A stretch of 64,000 bases of DNA from Cepaea nemoralis (Eukaryota; Mollusca; Gastropoda; Stylommatophora; Helicidae). The stretch spans positions 62,001 through 126,000 of the forward strand of contig JACEFZ010017833.1 of NCBI GenBank assembly GCA_014155875.1, read 5' to 3'. The position numbers were made by a program, and so were the translations under genes. The notes below the pieces were generated by a model, which did not search any database, was not told the origin of the DNA, and saw nothing but the letters and a program-made list of their open reading frames with translations. Of the stretch, positions 19,673 through 31,099 are shown one piece after another. Within the stretch, counting starts at the first letter, position 1, and every line of letters begins with the position of its first letter.

Positions 19673-20760
19673 TAAGAGCGTTCATTTGAAATCCGTTCCT
19701 GCCGTACCGCGCGTAATTGCGTACTTTGAACATGATCATGTCATAGTCATGTGATAAGTACTGACCAATGAATAAAAGAGCACGTGCTTATCGTCCCATG
19801 ATGCATAGATTCTGTTTCTGACCGTTGAGAAAGTGGCCAGGGTGATCCAAAATCCGTCCAAAGAAGCTCAAATAGCGGTGATTCAGTTTCTTTCATTTGA
19901 AGGATGTCGACCAGTGGACATTCATCGAAGAATGCAGGCAGCGTACGGTAACAAATGTTTTTCGAAGACAACAGTGACAGACGGCACGAATGTTTCGGAA
20001 AGGACGTCAGTTCACGACAGATCTTCTACGGCCGGGTCAAGTGCATATTTTTGCAATGGAAAACACCACTGCCAAAATCGATGCAGCAGTACAGATAAAC
20101 CGTTGTCGAAGCATACGTTTGTCAGCGAAAAAATTTTATGTGTCAATTGGGACAATTCAAAAGGTCGTTCGTAAGGAACTGCAATATCGGAAGGTGTGTT
20201 CACAGTGGGTATCACGGTTGCTGACCGACCACCAAAACGAGGATCGCATGGGATGGTGTTTGAACCACTTGCTGCGTTACAGAGTGGAGGGTGATGCATT
20301 TCTCTTCCGCATAGTGGCACGAGATGAATCATGGTGTCACCACTTTGAGCCGAGCAGCACAAGAGACAGAGCATGAAATGGAAGCATGATGGATCACCAA
20401 AAGCCAAAAAATTCAAGTTACAGGTTTCCGCTGGTAAGGTTATGCTGAGTGCATTTTTTGACCATGAAGGGCTATTGTTGGCCGACTTTAAAGAACCTGG
20501 TGTCAACTGCAAAAAGCCATCAAGAATAAACAACCCGGCATGCATTCTCACGATGTCATTGTATTGCACGATAATGCTCGTCTGCATGTTGCAAAGATTG
20601 TGCAGGAAGCATTAGCTGGAAGAAGTGGAAAATTCTAATGAACGCGGTAAACACTTGGTTCAGTGAGCAACCACAATCCTTTTCTACCACACCTGTTAAT
20701 GTTTCTTTCATGCTTTTGTAATGACACCATTGAAACGTGTTTCAAATGAACGACCTTTAT
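19673..20760 (+). mobile_element. Mariner transposon with decayed transposase and internal deletion
   Basis: Ends share the inverted repeat CGTTCATTTGAAA (left 19678-19690; right TTTCAAATGAACG at 20740-20752), and TA lies at both sides. The plus strand carries a broken mariner transposase: helix-turn-helix region (IQFLSFEGCRPVDIHRRMQA), then VSIGTIQKVVRKELQYRKVC, then ARDESWCHHFEPSSTR with the first catalytic Asp, then PKAKKFKLQVSAGKVMLSAF, then in another frame VIVLHDNARLHVAKIVQEAL with the second Asp. The text then jumps to VNTWFSEQPQSFF, so the part with the third Asp of the DD34D triad is lost. Several frame changes confirm a pseudogene. Confidence 0.88.
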
Positions 20761-20770
20761 ATATCCATCC

Positions 20771-21012
20771 ATTGGCACCTTGCCGTCTTGACAGACGATA
20801 GTTTGTGCTTTAAAAAGGCATAATAACTTTTAACTATGGTGTAGCGAGTGTGACTGATAAGGCCAATTTGCGCTGTAAATGTCCGTTCACAGTGGGTGCA
20901 TGTGAACACGTGGTCATTTCCACCATCATGCCACCATCTTAAGTCTCAAACGCTTGGTGTGTGACTTTTCTGCAATAATTTTCTCCTTTGACTTTATTCC
21001 ATTTCTGATATC

Positions 21013-21014
<2 letters not shown>
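20771..21014 (-). mobile_element. LINE F 3' end, 5'-truncated copy (C2H2 finger)
   Basis: Nearly identical to 45075-45313 on the plus strand over about 240 bp, including the CTHCERTFTAQIGLISH-type C2H2 finger and the 3' UTR ending CAAGGTGCCAAT. It abuts the right end of the mariner. Confidence 0.85.
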
Positions 21015-21015
<1 letters not shown>

Positions 21016-21092
<77 letters not shown>

Positions 21093-21103
21093 TATATATA
21101 TAT
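21016..21103. repeat. (TA)n microsatellite
   Basis: More than 80 bp of TA with one AA interruption. Confidence 0.95.
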
Positions 21104-21371
21104 CATGTGGTGCCATGCCGGAAAGCGTGGGCGGCCATGACTCGCCATTTCACTCGATCACCAGATGTCGTGGATCAGCTCAGTGTTCCTGTCCCGTCCA
21201 TGCCATGTGGCCAAGCCATCCAGATATTTTCCTTTCGGTCTTCCACTTGGTTGTTCCACTCGATCTTGTCAGTTGTCACTAAGTCTCCAGTCCATTTCTT
21301 CTCATAACATGTACAAAAAATTTTGACTGTCTATGTCTAATTTCTCTAATCAATCTACGATTTTCATTTTG

Positions 21372-21372
<1 letters not shown>
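21104..21372 (-). mobile_element. LINE A 3' end
   Basis: The minus strand reads GLATWHGRDRNTELIHD and ends RFPAWHHMI, the LINE A C-terminal block (ASWHGRDRNTELVHDSGD and AYRHGT in the 52555 copy). It is cut at its 5' side by a (CA)n run. Confidence 0.75.

Positions 21373-21462
<90 letters not shown>
21373..21462. repeat. (CA)n microsatellite
   Basis: About 45 uninterrupted CA units within LINE A-like flanks. Confidence 0.95.
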
Positions 21463-21463
<1 letters not shown>

Positions 21464-21486
21464 TTATTATATTCCAGCATCAAATG

Positions 21487-21488
<2 letters not shown>

Positions 21489-21531
<43 letters not shown>
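21489..21531. repeat. (TA)n microsatellite
   Basis: TA run at the 5' border of Helitron-like copy 2. Confidence 0.95.
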
Positions 21532-21536
<5 letters not shown>

Positions 21537-22553
21537 GAGTGTATGTTTGTTTGTGGGTTTGTGAGTATTGGATGCGTTCGATAACGGTACATCCGATTGA
21601 GATGAAATTTTCTACACGTCTTCCTTTTATTCCTGTGCAACCGACTATAATAATTTCTTAATGTAAAATCTTCTACTTATTTAATAACATTTACTTTTCC
21701 ATTTTCATTATATAATGTCTATATAGCAGGGGGACTTCACTCTAGAAAAGTTATTTCAAGGGGCATAACTTTTAATAACATTTCTATATACTTTATAGTC
21801 ATATTGTTGGACTTACTTGCACTATTGTTAAACTCTTTGTCTATAGTTATTTTCTGGCATATGAGTTATAATAAATAATGATATAATCTTTAAGGAATTT
21901 TCAAAGTTTTCATAAAAATAATGCATAATGCATAACATTGTAACCCATCTTTTTCTACAGTTTTCATTGAATGGTGTGTGGAAGGACATTCTTTTAAGTT
22001 ACTGTGCGCCAGGAGCTGGGCGAAACCACGCCGGGTCAGATAGATAGACAGATAGTCGGGAACGGAAGCTTATTTGACTACTTATATGAATTAAATGACA
22101 TGCTCCCCACCAGGGACTGGGTGAAGCCGGGCCGGGTCAGACAGACAGATAGACAGACAGACAGTCGGGAACGGGAGAGCTTATATGACTACGTATATGA
22201 ATTAAATTAGATGCTCCCCACCAGGGACTGGGTGAAGCCGGGCCGGGACAGACAGACAAACAGATAGTCGGGAACGGGAGAGCTTATATGACTACGTATA
22301 TGAATTAAATTAGATGCTCCCCACCAGGGACTGGGTGAAGCCGGGCCCGGTCAGATAGACAGACAGACAGATAGTCGGGAACGGGAGAGCTTATATGACT
22401 ACTTATATGAATTAAATGAGATGCTCCCCACCAGGGACTGGGTGAAGCCGGGCCGGGTCAGCCAGCCAGACAGACAAACAAGCAGACAGACAGACTGATA
22501 GATAGATAGATCCCCTCCAGGGCCTGGGCGAAGCCGGGCCGGGTCAGCTAGTA
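21532..22553 (+). mobile_element. Helitron-like non-autonomous element (HINE type), copy 2
   Basis: The 5' end has AAAACAGAGTGTATGTTTG, then ACATCCGATTGAGATGAAAT and TTTTCTACACGTCTTCC. A middle block GCAGGGGGACTTCACTCTAG, AAGGGGCATAACTTTTAATA matches copy 1. The 3' end reads GGGCGAAGCCGGGCCGGGTC followed by AGCTAG then T; CTAG is a CTRR terminus expected for Helitrons, with the short GGC-GAA-GCC stem before it. No Rep/helicase ORF is present. Confidence 0.72.
22010..22540 (+). repeat. ~106-bp tandem repeat built from the Helitron-like 3' end
   Basis: Five to six units carry CACCAGGGACTGGGTGAAGC, CGGGCCGGGTCAG, a (GACA)/(GATA) run, then GTCGGGAACGGGAGAGCTT and a TATATGAATTAAAT block. Confidence 0.85.
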
Positions 22554-22569
22554 TATATATATATATATT

Positions 22570-22700
22570 CCATCATCAAATGCCATGCCAGCTGGCGTAG
22601 GCGTTCATGGCTACCCCACAGATCTCGGTCTTTGGTGTTCTGGATCAACAATGCTGATTATATTCCTCCATGCTGTCATAATCTCCCCACCAGTTCTACC
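22570..22700 (-). mobile_element. LINE A2 3' end (LINE A subfamily)
   Basis: The minus strand reads DRDLWG then MNAYASWHGI, matching the last residues of the LINE A group. It probably belongs to the same copy as 23190-23470, with an insertion between the two. Confidence 0.55.
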
Positions 22701-22766
22701 GCGTCTTCGTCAACGACGCCTGGCAAATTCGGCCAGGTCCGCCTGTGAGCGACACTAACCACGCTG

Positions 22767-23146
22767 TGACAGGAATGGTCAGTCGGTGCATGCGTGGGAC
22801 ATGAAGTCCATGTAGGGACACAACCCCGACTAGCGAGAACTCACAGCGGTTAGCGCCAGACGGCTCGGGACAGTTGTACAGGACAGACGGATTGAATGGT
22901 GCTCGTATGACTTGTGTGTATGAACGCCAATAGAGAGAAAGCCTGTGTGAGTATAGGAGACTGCGCGCCTGGTATGTAGGATTGTGAGTTGTATACATTG
23001 CATTTATATATCTATTGATTGTATTATGGCATCGATATTGTAATTGCGCTATGCATGTAATGGTTGTGATGAGTGAGAAGTGTGAATAAAGTGTTTGAAT
23101 TGTATTTGCAGTGTGTCACGTAAAGTCATTCTGTGACAGTGGTTGT
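22767..23146 (+). mobile_element. Candidate solo LTR (or other insertion) inside LINE A2
   Basis: Starts TGTGACAGGAATGG and ends ATTCTGTGACA, with AATAAA at about 23083 and no ORF. The ends form a short imperfect inverted repeat. The surrounding LINE A2 is interrupted here, so something was inserted. No clear target duplication is visible, so the exact limits and class stay open. Confidence 0.3.
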
Positions 23147-23189
23147 ATCACATCTGTTAGTGATTACGAGTCTGTGGTATTGCTAAATG

Positions 23190-23470
23190 CAAGATTCTGA
23201 CACATGCCACCATCTCAATCCATCCAGCATCATTTCTCTTGATATTAAAATGCCTCTCTTCCCCTCGATCTTTCCAGTTGTCACGATGTTCTCCAATGCC
23301 GCTTTTCTCATCACGTGACCAAAGAAAGGTGTCTGTCTCTTTCTTATTGTTGTAGATTGTGTTCTAATTTCGTTATCTTCTTTCAGGCAATCATTGTTAG
23401 TTACTCTGGCAGTCCAAGGAATTAATAACATTCGTCTCAGGAACCACATCTCTGTTGCTTCTATGTTCTT
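23190..23470 (-). mobile_element. LINE A2 fragment (RT C-terminal region)
   Basis: The minus strand reads MWFLRRMLLIPWTARVTNND, then IRKRQTPFFGHVMRK, NIVTTGKIEGKRG and MLDGLRWWH. A clear relative of LINE A with its own consensus (TARVTNNDCLKE instead of TARKTNEQVLQE). Confidence 0.8.
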
Positions 23471-23985
23471 CCTAAAGAAACGAAGCAGCAGCTGCAGCAG
23501 GATATATCACATGGATTGCAAACAATTATGTATATTTAGCTTGTGCGAAAAGAAGAGACATACTAAACACAGACAAAGCGTACATACCTTACAGAGGACT
23601 CCATAGTGGTGAAAACAACGTGAGAATTATCCAAAATCAGAAACAATCAATAAATATATAAAAAAATGAAGTAATAAAATAACAAAATAAGTATTACAGG
23701 ACACAAGGGACAACCTGACGTTTAGATTCTAAGAATCTTTGTCAAGGACAGGACAACACAAATAGACAAAAAACGAAAATAATGACAACATAAATTAAAC
23801 ACAACTTCTTGGTTCTCATGAGGGAACAGAAATGGTGGTTCAAACCGGTTTAGAAAGGCGCTCTTTTGCTACAAATGTTTAAGTACAGTTCGGCTGCCAG
23901 AGTGCCTGAAAGGATGTGTGTAGCCAAAGGTGTGTAAACAGTCCGATATGAATATAATAGAGGGAAGATAGCATTGTGTTACAGT
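23471..23985. other. No gene recognised
   Basis: AT-rich unique sequence between LINE A2 and the tail of LINE E. Nothing to support. Confidence 0.35.
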
Positions 23986-24002
23986 TTGATTGATTGATTG
24001 AT

Positions 24003-25757
24003 TTAGGAACCGACATCACAGCATTCGGGGCATTCCCATAAGCGCTCCGTCCCCATCCTCAGCAGCCAGCGAAGAGTTCCAACACTAATAGTACCAGTAG
24101 CAATCTGATTATATGTCCGTCTCGCCTTTCCTCTGAGCGTTGATCGTCGGCCAGATCCCCTCGTCACCCCTCGCTGTCGCATTCTTGCCAGACCATGGTG
24201 ATCCATTTGCTCCTCCGAGGTGTACACATGCTCCCACAAGGTCGCAACCACATCTGCTTTGTCATGCATCAATACTCCACCAAGTTTTGCCGAGCCAGCC
24301 AATCTGTCCGCCTGTTCATTCCCCAGCACACCAGCATGCCCCGGAGAAAAGATCCAGACGATGCTTGTCACCCGTGACTTCCGAAGCGAAGCAAGCCACT
24401 CTGCACGAAGCTTGCCTGTCTTCACCCTACTCAGCATGCTTTCTGAGTCAGTTACAATCACGATGTGTGTGTGTATCGTATTCTCCATCCAGCGGAAAGC
24501 TGCACTGACCGCCTCCACCTCCATTCTTAAGCTAGATGTTGTGGTATCATATGCCAGGCTCTCCTGCACCAAACATCGACCATTGGCTTTTGCTAAGAAC
24601 CCCCAGGCACTTCTCCTACCTCTCAACACCGACCCATCTGTGTAGATAATCACATCACCTGAGCGAGAATTATCCTGAATTAGTTGCTGGATTTCCACTT
24701 CCGTGGCCCCTGCTGGCCACTCCCTGCACTCCCGGCTCAATGTGATTATAACTCTGCACAAGTCTGACTGCTCCGCTGACACTCTGACCCACTCTTCTCC
24801 TCTCCTAATGTTCTCCAAGGGGCACACCTGCCTGATCGTATCCTCCGCCTGAGCCATCCATGATTTCCCTCTTATCAGTCGCTGACCCTTAACGGCGTCC
24901 AGCGCCTCATGCAACGGGTGATCTGTGTCTGCAGCTACTCTGAGGTATGCCTTCGCCTGCATCACCTTGAGCCTACCTGCAACAGACGGCAAACCAAGGA
25001 TGTAACGCATACACACAACTGGGGTGTCTCTGGTGCATCCCAGAATGACTCGCATCGCTTCGTTCTGTATGCGCTCTAATTTCACCAGCTGACTCTTTGA
25101 GACAGTGAGCAGTCCTAGTCCATAATCAATCACTGAGAGGATCAAGTGCTGGTATAGTGTGAAAAGCATTCTCTGCTTTGTGTCCATTGCAGCCATAGTT
25201 TTAAGCGCATTGAGTCCTATTTGAGACCTTGTCACAACCGTCTCCACATGGATCCTTGAAGGATAGGCTCCTGTCAAATGTGATTCCCAGATACTTCAGT
25301 TTGTTCTCTTTGTTGACGCTTCTACCATCTATCGTGAGGCTTGGGACATTAGCCCTCACAATCCTGTTGTCCAGAGAGCACCATAAAACAGCCGCCTTTT
25401 TCGGGTTTATGACAGCACTCATTTCAGTGCACCAGTCAATCACATTGTCTACTGTTACCTGTAGCTCCTGGGCTGTTTGCTCCCTATCTCTCCCCTGCCT
25501 ATATGCAAGAATATCATCTGCAAATGTTAGTATCCTTCCAACCCCTGGTGCTTCTAGGTTTGCAATCTTGCTCGTATACACATTAAAGAGCACCGGTGAG
25601 ATTGCTGATCCCTGTGGCAGTCCCGGGGTTAAAATATGTGGCTCTGAGGTCCATGCACCCAGACGGAGAGCAACCCGGCGAGAATGTAGGACGGCTGCTA
25701 TCCAGTTCACCAACCAGGGATTGATCCCCTTCTCCATCAGTGCGGTGTTACAGTGAC
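24003..25757 (-). mobile_element. LINE E: RT plus RNase H, one frameshift from open
   Basis: Two overlapping frames, 25737-25201 and 25277-24003, form one protein with a single frame change near 25250. The RT part has PGLPQGSAISPVLFNVYTSK and ILTFADDILAYRQG (FADD active site), then LKYLGITFDRSLSFK. In the second frame (424 codons) the C-terminal RNase H shows its catalytic set: D214 in IIYTDGSV, E253 in LRMEVEAV, D277 in IVTDSESML, H314 in SPGHAGVLGN and D324 in EQADRLA. It ends with RLWECPECCDVGS, a Cys-rich end, and a (TTGA)n/(GATT)n tail at 23987-24002. RT with RNase H points to the I/R1-like group of non-LTR elements. It is 5'-truncated near 25757, so the endonuclease is missing. It is the best-preserved LINE in the window. 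Confidence 0.9.
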
Positions 25758-25759
25758 AT

Positions 25760-28700
25760 CAACAACAGTGTTGATTCCTGCTGGGTGGACGCATCCCATA
25801 GAGTTTAGTAATTGTTTTTCATTTTTAAGCCTAATAGAGTTGTTAGAAAAGCAAGGTTTCAACACACTGACCCATACATCGTCGACTCCATTGTGGTTAG
25901 AAGAATTAAAATAGTTGGGGACTGTAGCATGATGTCTTCAGACGTTCGCATCCCCAGTCCATTTACATTTCTCAATACTCAGTAGTTAACCACGTAAGCC
26001 GTCGTGATACCCTAACTAAAAATAGAATCGTAGATTCTAGATCGAGAGAGGGTAGATGAATGGTGGGGACTCAATTTGATTGGGTAACCCTTGGGCTGGT
26101 AACGCTTCTTAATACATAATTAGCCGGCCAGTCGAAGCCTTGATTCCATCTCGTAAGGACGTGTTCAAGATGCAGTGGTAAGATTTGCCCAAAAGCATTC
26201 TTTAGGATGTGGTCATCTGCACTCCAGGTACCTAAATCATTTAATATGTTATGTGTAAACCTGATAAAGTGAGAGAGAGACGAATGGCCGAGTATGTTCT
26301 TGAGAAAATGTAAAAAGAAGACAGGACTTCGGTACAGTGACTCTAAAACTGCTGCTCAAAACCTGTCATGTCTACCGCAGTGAAACATTCTTACCATGTC
26401 TATCGTCTGTCTGATTTGATGATTTGCATATGCTTATGACTGTAAACCACGCTCAATGCATATGGCAAAACCTTTGTGCGCGCTGAACATTCGTTGAGTG
26501 CCTATCATGACCATTCTTAACCAAACTGTACATCGCTCTTGAGAGTTACCTTTGGCAGTTATGTTTCAGAATGTGTGATGCTATATACTGCATGTAATTT
26601 CTCCCTTATAATGGCTGAGAATGTTTGAGTGAATGAGATGATAATTATATAATTAACTTCTCATAATTGTAAAAGTAAAGACACTTATTATATCCATGTT
26701 TGCAGGACTGCATTGCACTGTAGAAATTAACCTACAGTGTTTGTCAGATAAATACATGGGAAGGCTCATGCTATTTGTCAGGGAAAATTCATGTTTTCTT
26801 TCATTATGTGTATTCCACATGTGAAAGTATTTCAAGTGCATGATTTCTGCCATACAATGCCTACTTCTTGGTGCATAATCACACTGTCTGTTCTCATGGT
26901 ACACCGGTCCCTGTGATCTACTTATTGTGAGAATTTACAAGATAATTGTGTGAAGCTGCCTCTGATTAGGAGTATGTGCCTATGACTTCACGGTTTTGGG
27001 GATGAACCTGGAGAAAGGATATCACCCCAAACCCCCAAATAAAATTGCACTTCATCATCAGTGAGAGGCGGGTGTTCGAATATCACACTCCTTTCCCCCT
27101 CCCATTCCTCTCTGAATCTGTGATAGTACTGTATAACTATGACCAAGTTTAAACAGATGTAAAACACATGTTGTGCCTTTGTTTATTAACAGAGAATGAG
27201 GAGGATGGGGGAGGCCTTTCAATTACCAGGACAACTCCAGGGAAGTCCTGAGCTCTAGCTTCAACTCCAGCTGAAAAATAAGACTCCATAAAGTACCACA
27301 TGAACAACAGGTTGCAAATGGTCAGCCTGAATCCACTAATTCTGGCCTATACAGATGGCACTGAAGAAAAGTCTTGATTAAAAGCCTAAAACAGGGATAC
27401 TCTCCAATTTTGTAAAAGCCCCAGGCTATATCTTCAAGATAAATTCAAGAAGAAACCTTAAGAGGAGAGATTACCTGGTCTTCAGCATGTCACTACTGGC
27501 TAAGAGTGGACATTAAAGGTGCACTTGGAGCTGACCATATCACAGCTTATTATTAATATTGGCTGAAAGCTAAAGGAGCAGAAGTTAATAAATAGAGCAA
27601 ATTCTCAAAATGGATTAGTGATAATTAGATGTGGTGATTTAGTTACATCAGAACCTGTTGTGGGAGATAGACTGGCAGAGAAGAATGATGGGACATAATA
27701 GTTTTTAGATCTTCATCTACTGAAAAGTAAAACTAATCCCAAACTATCAACTTTGCGAACAGTCTACTCACCCTTCGGAAGGACATGTTTGTCACTTGCT
27801 TCGGACTAGTCAAAGTGCGGAATAGCCTGAACTGGAGAAACATTATGGGGAAACTGAAACCTGAGTCATTCCCAACATCTTCATTGGTGCTAAAAGACGG
27901 TACACGGATCAGTATAGCAGTGTCTCCCTATTCTTGTGCCCGGCTATAGGTTTATCATGTGTTTTCCTCATTTGACGGTTGGAAAAGTGATAGCATGATT
28001 ACAGTGTTGTAGTGTAGGATAACCTATGGTGTAGAGATGTGAAGGAGGAGGGTTTGTTTTAGGTTAATGTTTCTGTGGGGATATTGAGTGATTTGTTTGG
28101 GTTTTCATAGATAATGTCACTATAATTTGCATATAAACATATTTGAGATGTAAATTGTTGGCAGAATATGAAGCCTGAGTCTTCACTTGACCTCATCAGA
28201 CATTAATAAAGTATTAGTTGTAAGAGAACAGTTTTGAGATATATGTCCCTGTGGTTGTCTTGTCCAACTGGTGTCAAGCATCGTCATGGTGACTGTTACT
28301 CTACTGTTGTGGTTGGTTACAGAGATTGTGAAAGTTCTGTGTGGTTGTTGTCAAGTATCTTCCATGATGTATGACTTGTCTAATCTGTTGGTGTGATCAT
28401 TCCTTTGTGAATGTTTGTCCAACTGTTGTCAAGATCTTCTCATGTTGATATCTTGTTCAACCAGTGTAAAATACAGTTGTTGTTGTTTATGTTCACTACA
28501 ATGGTACAATTGTCAATGTGATCATTTGTCCAAGTGTCTTGTGTCACTTGAAATAATATTAAAGAGATCAAAAATGAGGTTGGCGATCAAAGCACAGTCA
28601 GCTGGAAGATGAGAGAACTGCTTTCATTGGTTACTGTGGCTAACTGCCAAGATCTCTATATATGGCCTAGAAGAGAAATCATCAATAAATAATTCTGTGT

Positions 28701-29430
28701 AGAACTTAACTTAGGTCTAATTTCTCACAGTGGGGGTACTCGATGAGCCAAAATTCTGAATGGTTCTCTACAAGGGTTATGCGAGAATAAATATCAATAC
28801 CTCTAGACAACACTTGCTGTTACTAACCTGTATCTTTTATAGAGAGATATACTTTATAGAACTTCACTCATTGGAACTTCTGTAATTCTCTATAAACCCA
28901 CAAAAAACCTCACAGGGACCAACCATTTTGATTCTTCTGGCCACAATGTATTGGAAGATAACATTCTTATGACGCTGTGCGCGTATAACAATAGCAGTTA
29001 TAAAGTGTGAGCACGTAAATAAAGGAAGCTTACCTCATTTTCTACACAGATTGGTTCGTTTAAGTTAGTTTGTGTTTTACTTGTGCAGTCTATGCGACAG
29101 TTGTTCTATGTGCGTGTGTTCTGTTTAGTTGATTAGTGGGATTGGCGCCTGCTGTTAAAACTGGCCGTGCTTTGTTGTTTAGGAAAGTGACAAGTGTAAT
29201 CGTATAATCTTCGTTTTTTAACTTCTATATTTTACACTTGTGTGTATATGTTTGATAATCAAACATCGATGAATCAGACATCAAGCACGCATCACATGAC
29301 AATCACACCACCTCAGTGACGTATACCTAATGGGCCTCGGTAATGAGGTGTGTGCTGCCAGTGCTAAACTTATTACAGGCGATAAACACCCAAGTATAAT
29401 AGGCATACACTTGAAGTAATACGAAGAATA
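25760..29430. other. 3.7-kb region with no recognised gene
   Basis: Only short ORFs (below 85 codons) without domain features. A tRNA-like B box (GGTGTTCGAATATC) near 27070, with CACCCCAAACCCCCAAATAA upstream, may belong to an old SINE. Loosely repeated TTGTCCAACTGTTGTCAAG-type phrases occur at 28255-28460. It may be true intergenic or intronic sequence. Confidence 0.4.
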
Positions 29431-29439
29431 TTAATTAAT

Positions 29440-29650
29440 TAATTAATTAATTCGTTCATTCGTTCGTTCGTTCGTTTATTCATTCAGTAGCATGTCCTTT
29501 GCAGAACCTCGCTCCCATACAAACCTTCCGGAAAACGTCTCGATCACAAGCAAGATGTCTCGCGTCTAATACACCCATCTGGAGATCACCCGCCACATCC
29601 TGCACCAGTTTTCTCTTTGGTCTTCCTCTTTCTTATTATGTTTTCTTTCA
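29440..29650 (-). mobile_element. LINE G 3' end with (CGAA)n/(GAAT)n tail
   Basis: The minus strand reads RGRPKRKLVQDVAGDLQMG, ARHLACDRDVFRKV and ARFCKGHATE-stop, followed by a CGAACGAACG tail. The same C-terminus occurs at 30604-31016 and 54570-55175. Confidence 0.85.
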
Positions 29651-29735
29651 TGGTTGTTATGGTTTCTTGGCAAGTTTTGCAGAAGGTAGGTTGCCATTGC
29701 TTTCCTTCTGAGCAGTGACTAATAGTCGGTGGCCA
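29651..29735 (-). repeat. Shared SINE-like module (AAAGCAATGGCAA type)
   Basis: The minus strand has TCACTGCTCAGAAGGAAAGC, AATGGCAACCTACC and TTGCCAAGAAA. The same order occurs at 52465-52530, there ahead of LINE A, and a related block lies in the SINEs at 4960 and 53350. Confidence 0.6.
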
Positions 29736-30592
29736 TAACCATTCTCTCTGCTGATGAGATCATCTGCCTATCACCGCAGAGTGCAGACCATAACCAACAA
29801 CAATCTGTCGGCTGCTCTCACACTCCATCCACCACCTGCTTCCATGGCACGAAGAATACTACTAAAACAAATACTGACAAAGACAGTAAATACGAAAATC
29901 CGTCTCGACAATAAAAGTTGGCTGCAATGGATCTCCAACAATGTCTATCTCTTGCCTTGATTGTACATTCTGTAAGACTGATATTCGTCCATCTCTTGAT
30001 TTATCTGCCCATTTAGTATCGTTGTCTACCTCATTGCTCGGTTGCATTCGATCTTACCGTCCAGTTTGGTATTTACAGAAGTGTTATGTTTTTTACCCTG
30101 GCCGAAATATTTCACTTGCCTCGTTTTTACTCCTTTCATCAGCTCTCTTTTTATTCCCAGTTCTTCTTCATCCTCTTTATTTGATTATTTTTGTTTCCAT
30201 GAAATACGGCATATCCCTCTGTATATCCACAACCCCAGGTCCTCTAATTCGACTTTCCAATTGTTTGTTAATTATCAGGCTTCTGCGTCATATAATGGGT
30301 TGCATACACAAAACATTTGACAATTCTCATTTTCGATGCGTTATTAATCTCTCTAGATGTTAATATTGATTTCATGTCGAAAACATGTGTGTCCTTCCCT
30401 ATTCTATTTTTGGTTTCTATTTAACGTCTGCCATCATCTGTTATTACATGTCCATCCAAGATAGGAGAAACGTGTTACCTGTTTACTATGATGTTCATTA
30501 ATTGCCTCTCATTTCCAAAGAAGCTCGAAATTATCATAGATTTCGTTGTTTTGGATATTGGTATTTAAGCACATTCTGCAATATTTCTGATT

Positions 30593-30603
30593 ATTGTACG
30601 AAA
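30593..30603 (+). repeat. Target site duplication of LINE G, left copy
   Basis: ATTGTACGAAA, repeated exactly at 31017-31027 on the other side of the insertion. Confidence 0.85.
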
Positions 30604-31016
30604 CATGCTGAATAGCTCATAAATGCATTTGAATATAAATGTTATAGACGAGTTCTAAGAATATCTTGGGTAAAGAAAAGAACAAATGCATTCATACTTT
30701 AAGAGCAGAATATTGAAGAAATTGGGCTATTAAAGACGATAAAACAAAGAAAATTGAAATGCTTTGGTCACTTGGAACGCCACGAAAGTTTGGCGAGAAC
30801 AATAATTGAGGGGTATATGCCTGGGAAGAAAGGAAGAGGAAGGCCAAAGAGAAGATGGGTGTAGGATGTGGCGGATGATTTCCAGATGGGTATATCGATC
30901 GCGGGACATCTTGCTTATGATCGAGAGGTTGCTATGGGAGCGAAGTTCTGCAAAGGACGTGCTACTAAATGAATGAATGAGTGAATGAATGAATGAATGA
31001 ATGAATGAATGAATGA
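30604..31016 (+). mobile_element. LINE G, 5'-truncated insertion with 11-bp target duplication
   Basis: Encodes a degenerate C-terminus: NAFEYKCYRRVLRISWVKKR (shifted at points), RKLKCFGHLERHESL, GRGRPKRRWV, DREVAMGAKFCKGRATK, followed by a (GAAT)n tail of about 50 bp. The direct repeats at 30593 and 31017 mark target-primed insertion. It sits in a minus-strand LINE C. Confidence 0.88.
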
Positions 31017-31099
31017 ATTGTACGAAAAGGTTATGTAACTCTTGCTCGCTTTCTACTAGTAACATTGTTGTTGTCAGCACACCCGAAGATACAAGTATC

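Larger units (their letters stand above)
29920..31090 (-). mobile_element. LINE C copy interrupted by LINE G
   Basis: The minus strand from about 31090 reads an RT active-site region (LTTTMLLVESEQELHNLF, the DD motif decayed), is split by LINE G at 30604-31016, and resumes at 30592 through VSPILDGHVITDDGRR to the C-terminal block ending at about 29920. It carries many frame changes. Relation to LINE C rests on SYLGHVITENER at 15420 and the shared 3' end (LQPTFIVETD versus IAANLHCGDG). Confidence 0.65.

Noticed and set aside
20012..20587. 191-codon minus-strand ORF over the mariner
   Set aside because: It is antisense to the decayed transposase, which has clear family motifs on the plus strand.
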